From contig JASLAV010000194.1 of assembly GCA_030146905.1 (NCBI GenBank), positions 1 through 15,654 on the forward strand: DNA of 15,654 bases, in the 5' to 3' direction. Below are positions 14,187 through 15,654 of the stretch, piece by piece. Below the pieces are notes generated by a model that worked only from the letters and a program-made list of their open reading frames with translations, was not told the origin of the DNA and made no database searches. Positions within the stretch are counted from its first letter, which is position 1, and each line of letters begins with the position of its first letter. The translations under genes and the position numbers were made by a program. This stretch comes from Lentzea sp. (GTDB lineage Bacteria > Actinomycetota > Actinomycetes > Mycobacteriales > Pseudonocardiaceae).

Positions 14187-14693
14187 ATGAGCACGACCTT
14201 GCGCCGCGGCGACCGGCAGGACCTCGACCTGCTGCTCGCCTTCTTCGACGAGGCCGTTGAGTGGATGGTCGCGCGAGGCCAGCCCACCCAGTGGGGCACC
14301 GAGCCGTGGTCGACCGACCCGCAGCGCGTGTCCCGTGTCGGTGACCTGATCGGTTCGGGGCAGCTGTGGATCGCCGAGCACGACGGCGTGCCCGTCGGCG
14401 CGTTGATCGTCAGCGACCGCCCGGACGCGCACGTGCCGCCGGTGGACGAACCGGAGCGCTACGTCCGGCTGCTGATCACCTCGCGGAAGCGCGCGGGCAA
14501 CGGCATCGGCTCGGTGCTGCTGGACAAAGCCAGGGAGATCGCCCGCACCGACGGCGTCGAGCTGCTGCGCGTGGACTGCTGGGCGGGTGGCGGCGGCAAG
14601 CTGGTCGCGTACTACGAGCGCAACGGCTTCACCAAGTCGGACACCTTCACCGTCCGCGACTGGCCGGGTCAGGTCCTGTCCCAGCGGGTTTGA
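14187..14693 (+). CDS. GNAT family N-acetyltransferase
   Basis: A 168-residue intact protein with the GNAT fold. Acetyl-CoA-binding motif A is LLITSRKRAGNGIGSVLLDK (R/Q-x-x-G-x-G/A pattern, RAGNGIG) following the beta-4 strand, and motif B is VAYYERNGFTKSDTF, the usual YERNGF. The N-terminal half carries a substrate-side helix (FFDEAVEWMVARGQPTQWG) often seen in GNATs that act on small molecules. ATG at 14187 has a strong GGAGGGGG ribosome site. It is a single-gene unit closed by a long hairpin. The substrate cannot be told from the sequence; antibiotic or amino-acid acetylation are typical for the family. Confidence 0.9.
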   Translation: MSTTLRRGDRQDLDLLLAFFDEAVEWMVARGQPTQWGTEPWSTDPQRVSRVGDLIGSGQLWIAEHDGVPVGALIVSDRPDAHVPPVDEPERYVRLLITSRKRAGNGIGSVLLDKAREIARTDGVELLRVDCWAGGGGKLVAYYERNGFTKSDTFTVRDWPGQVLSQRV

Positions 14694-14707
14694 CCGGGCA
14701 CGCCCCT

Positions 14708-14749
14708 GGTGGGGCTGGCCCGACCACGAACAGTCGGGTCAGCCCCACT
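14708..14749 (+). terminator. Strong hairpin terminator after the GNAT gene
   Basis: Arms TGGGGCTGGCCCGAC (14710-14724) and GTCGGGTCAGCCCCA (14733-14747) pair over 15 bp with one G-U wobble around an 8-nt loop; the stem can extend 1-2 bp further out. It starts 15 nt after the GNAT stop. No U tract, as common in high-GC Gram-positives. Confidence 0.75.
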
Positions 14750-14810
14750 GCCCCGGTCCTCGCGGATCACTAGCGTGGTTGCCGGGGGACATCCGGGGGA
14801 AGGTGGAGCA

Positions 14811-15654
14811 GTGGGGGATCTGGCGCGCCGGGACGTGTTGTCCTGGCTGGGGAAAGGCGCGGTCGGGGCGGTCGCGCTGGGAGCGGTGGGGCACCCCGCC
14901 GCTGCCGCCGGGAGCGGCGTCACGGTGTTGCGGGGTGCGACCCTCGTCGACGGCACCGGTCGGCCACCCGTGCGCGACGCGACCATCGTGCTGGCAGGTG
15001 ACCGCGTCCTGGTCGCCGGCAGGCACCGCGACGTGCCACCCGGCGCTCGGGTGTTCGACCTCACCGGGAAGTACGTCATCCCGGGCCTGTGGGACCTGCA
15101 CACCCACTCGACGTTCTTCGAGAACACGGTCGCGCCGCTGCACGTCGTCCAAGGCGTCACCGGCGTCCGCGAGATGTGGGGCATGCCCGAGACGCACGAC
15201 ACGCGCCGGCGCATCGAGTCCGGCGAGGTGCTCGGCCCGCGCATGGTCATCGCGAGCACGATCGTCGACGGCCCCGGCTCCGTCTGGCCCGGCACGGACA
15301 TCGTGCGGACTCCGGCGGAGGCCCGTGCCGCGGTGCGCCGCGCCAAGGACGGCGGAGCGGACTTCGTGAAGGTCTACTCGTTCCTGTCCCCGGAGTGCCA
15401 CGCCGCCATCGCCGACGAGTCGCGCAGGCTGCGGATCCCGTTCGCCGGCCACGTGCCCGCGCGCGTGCCGGTTCAGGACGCACTCGCCCAGCACACGCAC
15501 GAACACCTCTACAACCTGTTCACGTCCACTTCGGACAAGGCCGACGCCCTCTACGCCCAGTTGCGCGGCCTGCCAGACGACCCGGCCGACCCGAACTGGT
15601 GGGGGCGGCACACCGGCCGGATGGAACGAGCCGCCGTCGCCACCCACTCACCGG
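14811..15654 (+). CDS. Tat-exported amidohydrolase-family metal-dependent hydrolase (3' end beyond window)
   Basis: Start GTG at 14811, chosen for the AAGGTGGAG ribosome site just before it and because it gives a twin-arginine signal: ARRDVLSWLGKG, a hydrophobic stretch to about residue 27, then an Ala-rich cleavage region (GHPAAAAG). The mature part begins VTVLRGATLVDGTGRPPVRD, as in imidazolonepropionase-like amidohydrolases. Metal and active-site residues are in place: H97-x-H99 in WDLHTHS, a likely bridging Lys (K187 in FVKVYS), H214 in FAGHVP and H232 in HEHLYNL; the last catalytic Asp should lie downstream of the window. Family members are usually 420-480 residues; 281 codons are visible. 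Export places it outside the membrane, probably cleaving peptide-like or lactone substrates, which is inferred. Confidence 0.85.
   Translation, partial: MGDLARRDVLSWLGKGAVGAVALGAVGHPAAAAGSGVTVLRGATLVDGTGRPPVRDATIVLAGDRVLVAGRHRDVPPGARVFDLTGKYVIPGLWDLHTHSTFFENTVAPLHVVQGVTGVREMWGMPETHDTRRRIESGEVLGPRMVIASTIVDGPGSVWPGTDIVRTPAEARAAVRRAKDGGADFVKVYSFLSPECHAAIADESRRLRIPFAGHVPARVPVQDALAQHTHEHLYNLFTSTSDKADALYAQLRGLPDDPADPNWWGRHTGRMERAAVATHSP

Noticed and set aside
1..15654. CRISPR arrays, tRNA or rRNA genes
   Set aside because: No regularly spaced direct repeats and no tRNA-like cloverleaf or rRNA sequence were seen.

Overview
The window is GC-rich DNA with dense third-position G/C codons, GTG starts alongside ATG, SARP/BTAD regulation, a Tat-exported amidohydrolase and a relict of a type VII secretion-associated protein. 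Together these point to a filamentous actinobacterium, most likely of the Pseudonocardiales (Saccharothrix, Lentzea or Amycolatopsis type). The order is inferred; no marker gene is present.

Layout. Bases 1-3054 hold the 3' three quarters of a large SMC/MukB-like ATPase of the TIGR02680 family, the JetC subunit of a type II Wadjet (plasmid defence) system. Nothing resembling the JetD nuclease follows it. Bases 3055-4200 are a scar zone: a possible membrane-protein tail, then a frameshifted SseB-like/T7SS-associated gene (-) abutting the C-terminal half of a DoxX protein (+). Bases 4198-6647 form a coherent unit: an epoxide-hydrolase-like alpha/beta hydrolase and a PHB-depolymerase/LpqC-type esterase in one operon (-), divergent from a TetR regulator (+). 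The gap between them carries two matching 21-bp imperfect palindromes that look like the TetR operators. Bases 6690-8162 hold a NarL-type response regulator (-) translationally coupled to its sensor kinase, of which only the ATPase end remains. That remnant directly abuts the C-terminal part of an S9-type peptidase (+). Bases 8183-10200 hold a divergent LysR regulator / EamA exporter pair. Bases 10214-12961 encode a large SARP (AfsR-type: winged helix, BTAD, NB-ARC, TPR) with no biosynthetic cluster beside it in the window. Bases 12962-14140 are a second scar zone: a possible SDR tail, a decayed IS630-type transposase with a heptanucleotide repeat, and a frameshifted remnant of a small protein that was probably secreted. 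Bases 14187-15654 hold a GNAT acetyltransferase with a strong terminator hairpin, then the start of a Tat-exported amidohydrolase that runs off the window.

Reading of the whole. Intact regulator/effector modules (TetR with two hydrolases; LysR with exporter; SARP; GNAT; amidohydrolase) are separated by gene wreckage. In two places divergent genes have both lost their 5' halves and are joined head to head (near 3888 and near 7727), which suggests deletions spanning divergent promoters. A draft-assembly artefact is the main alternative. The most interesting points are the Wadjet JetC subunit without a visible JetD, the paired TetR operators, the two head-to-head deletion joints, and the lone SARP.
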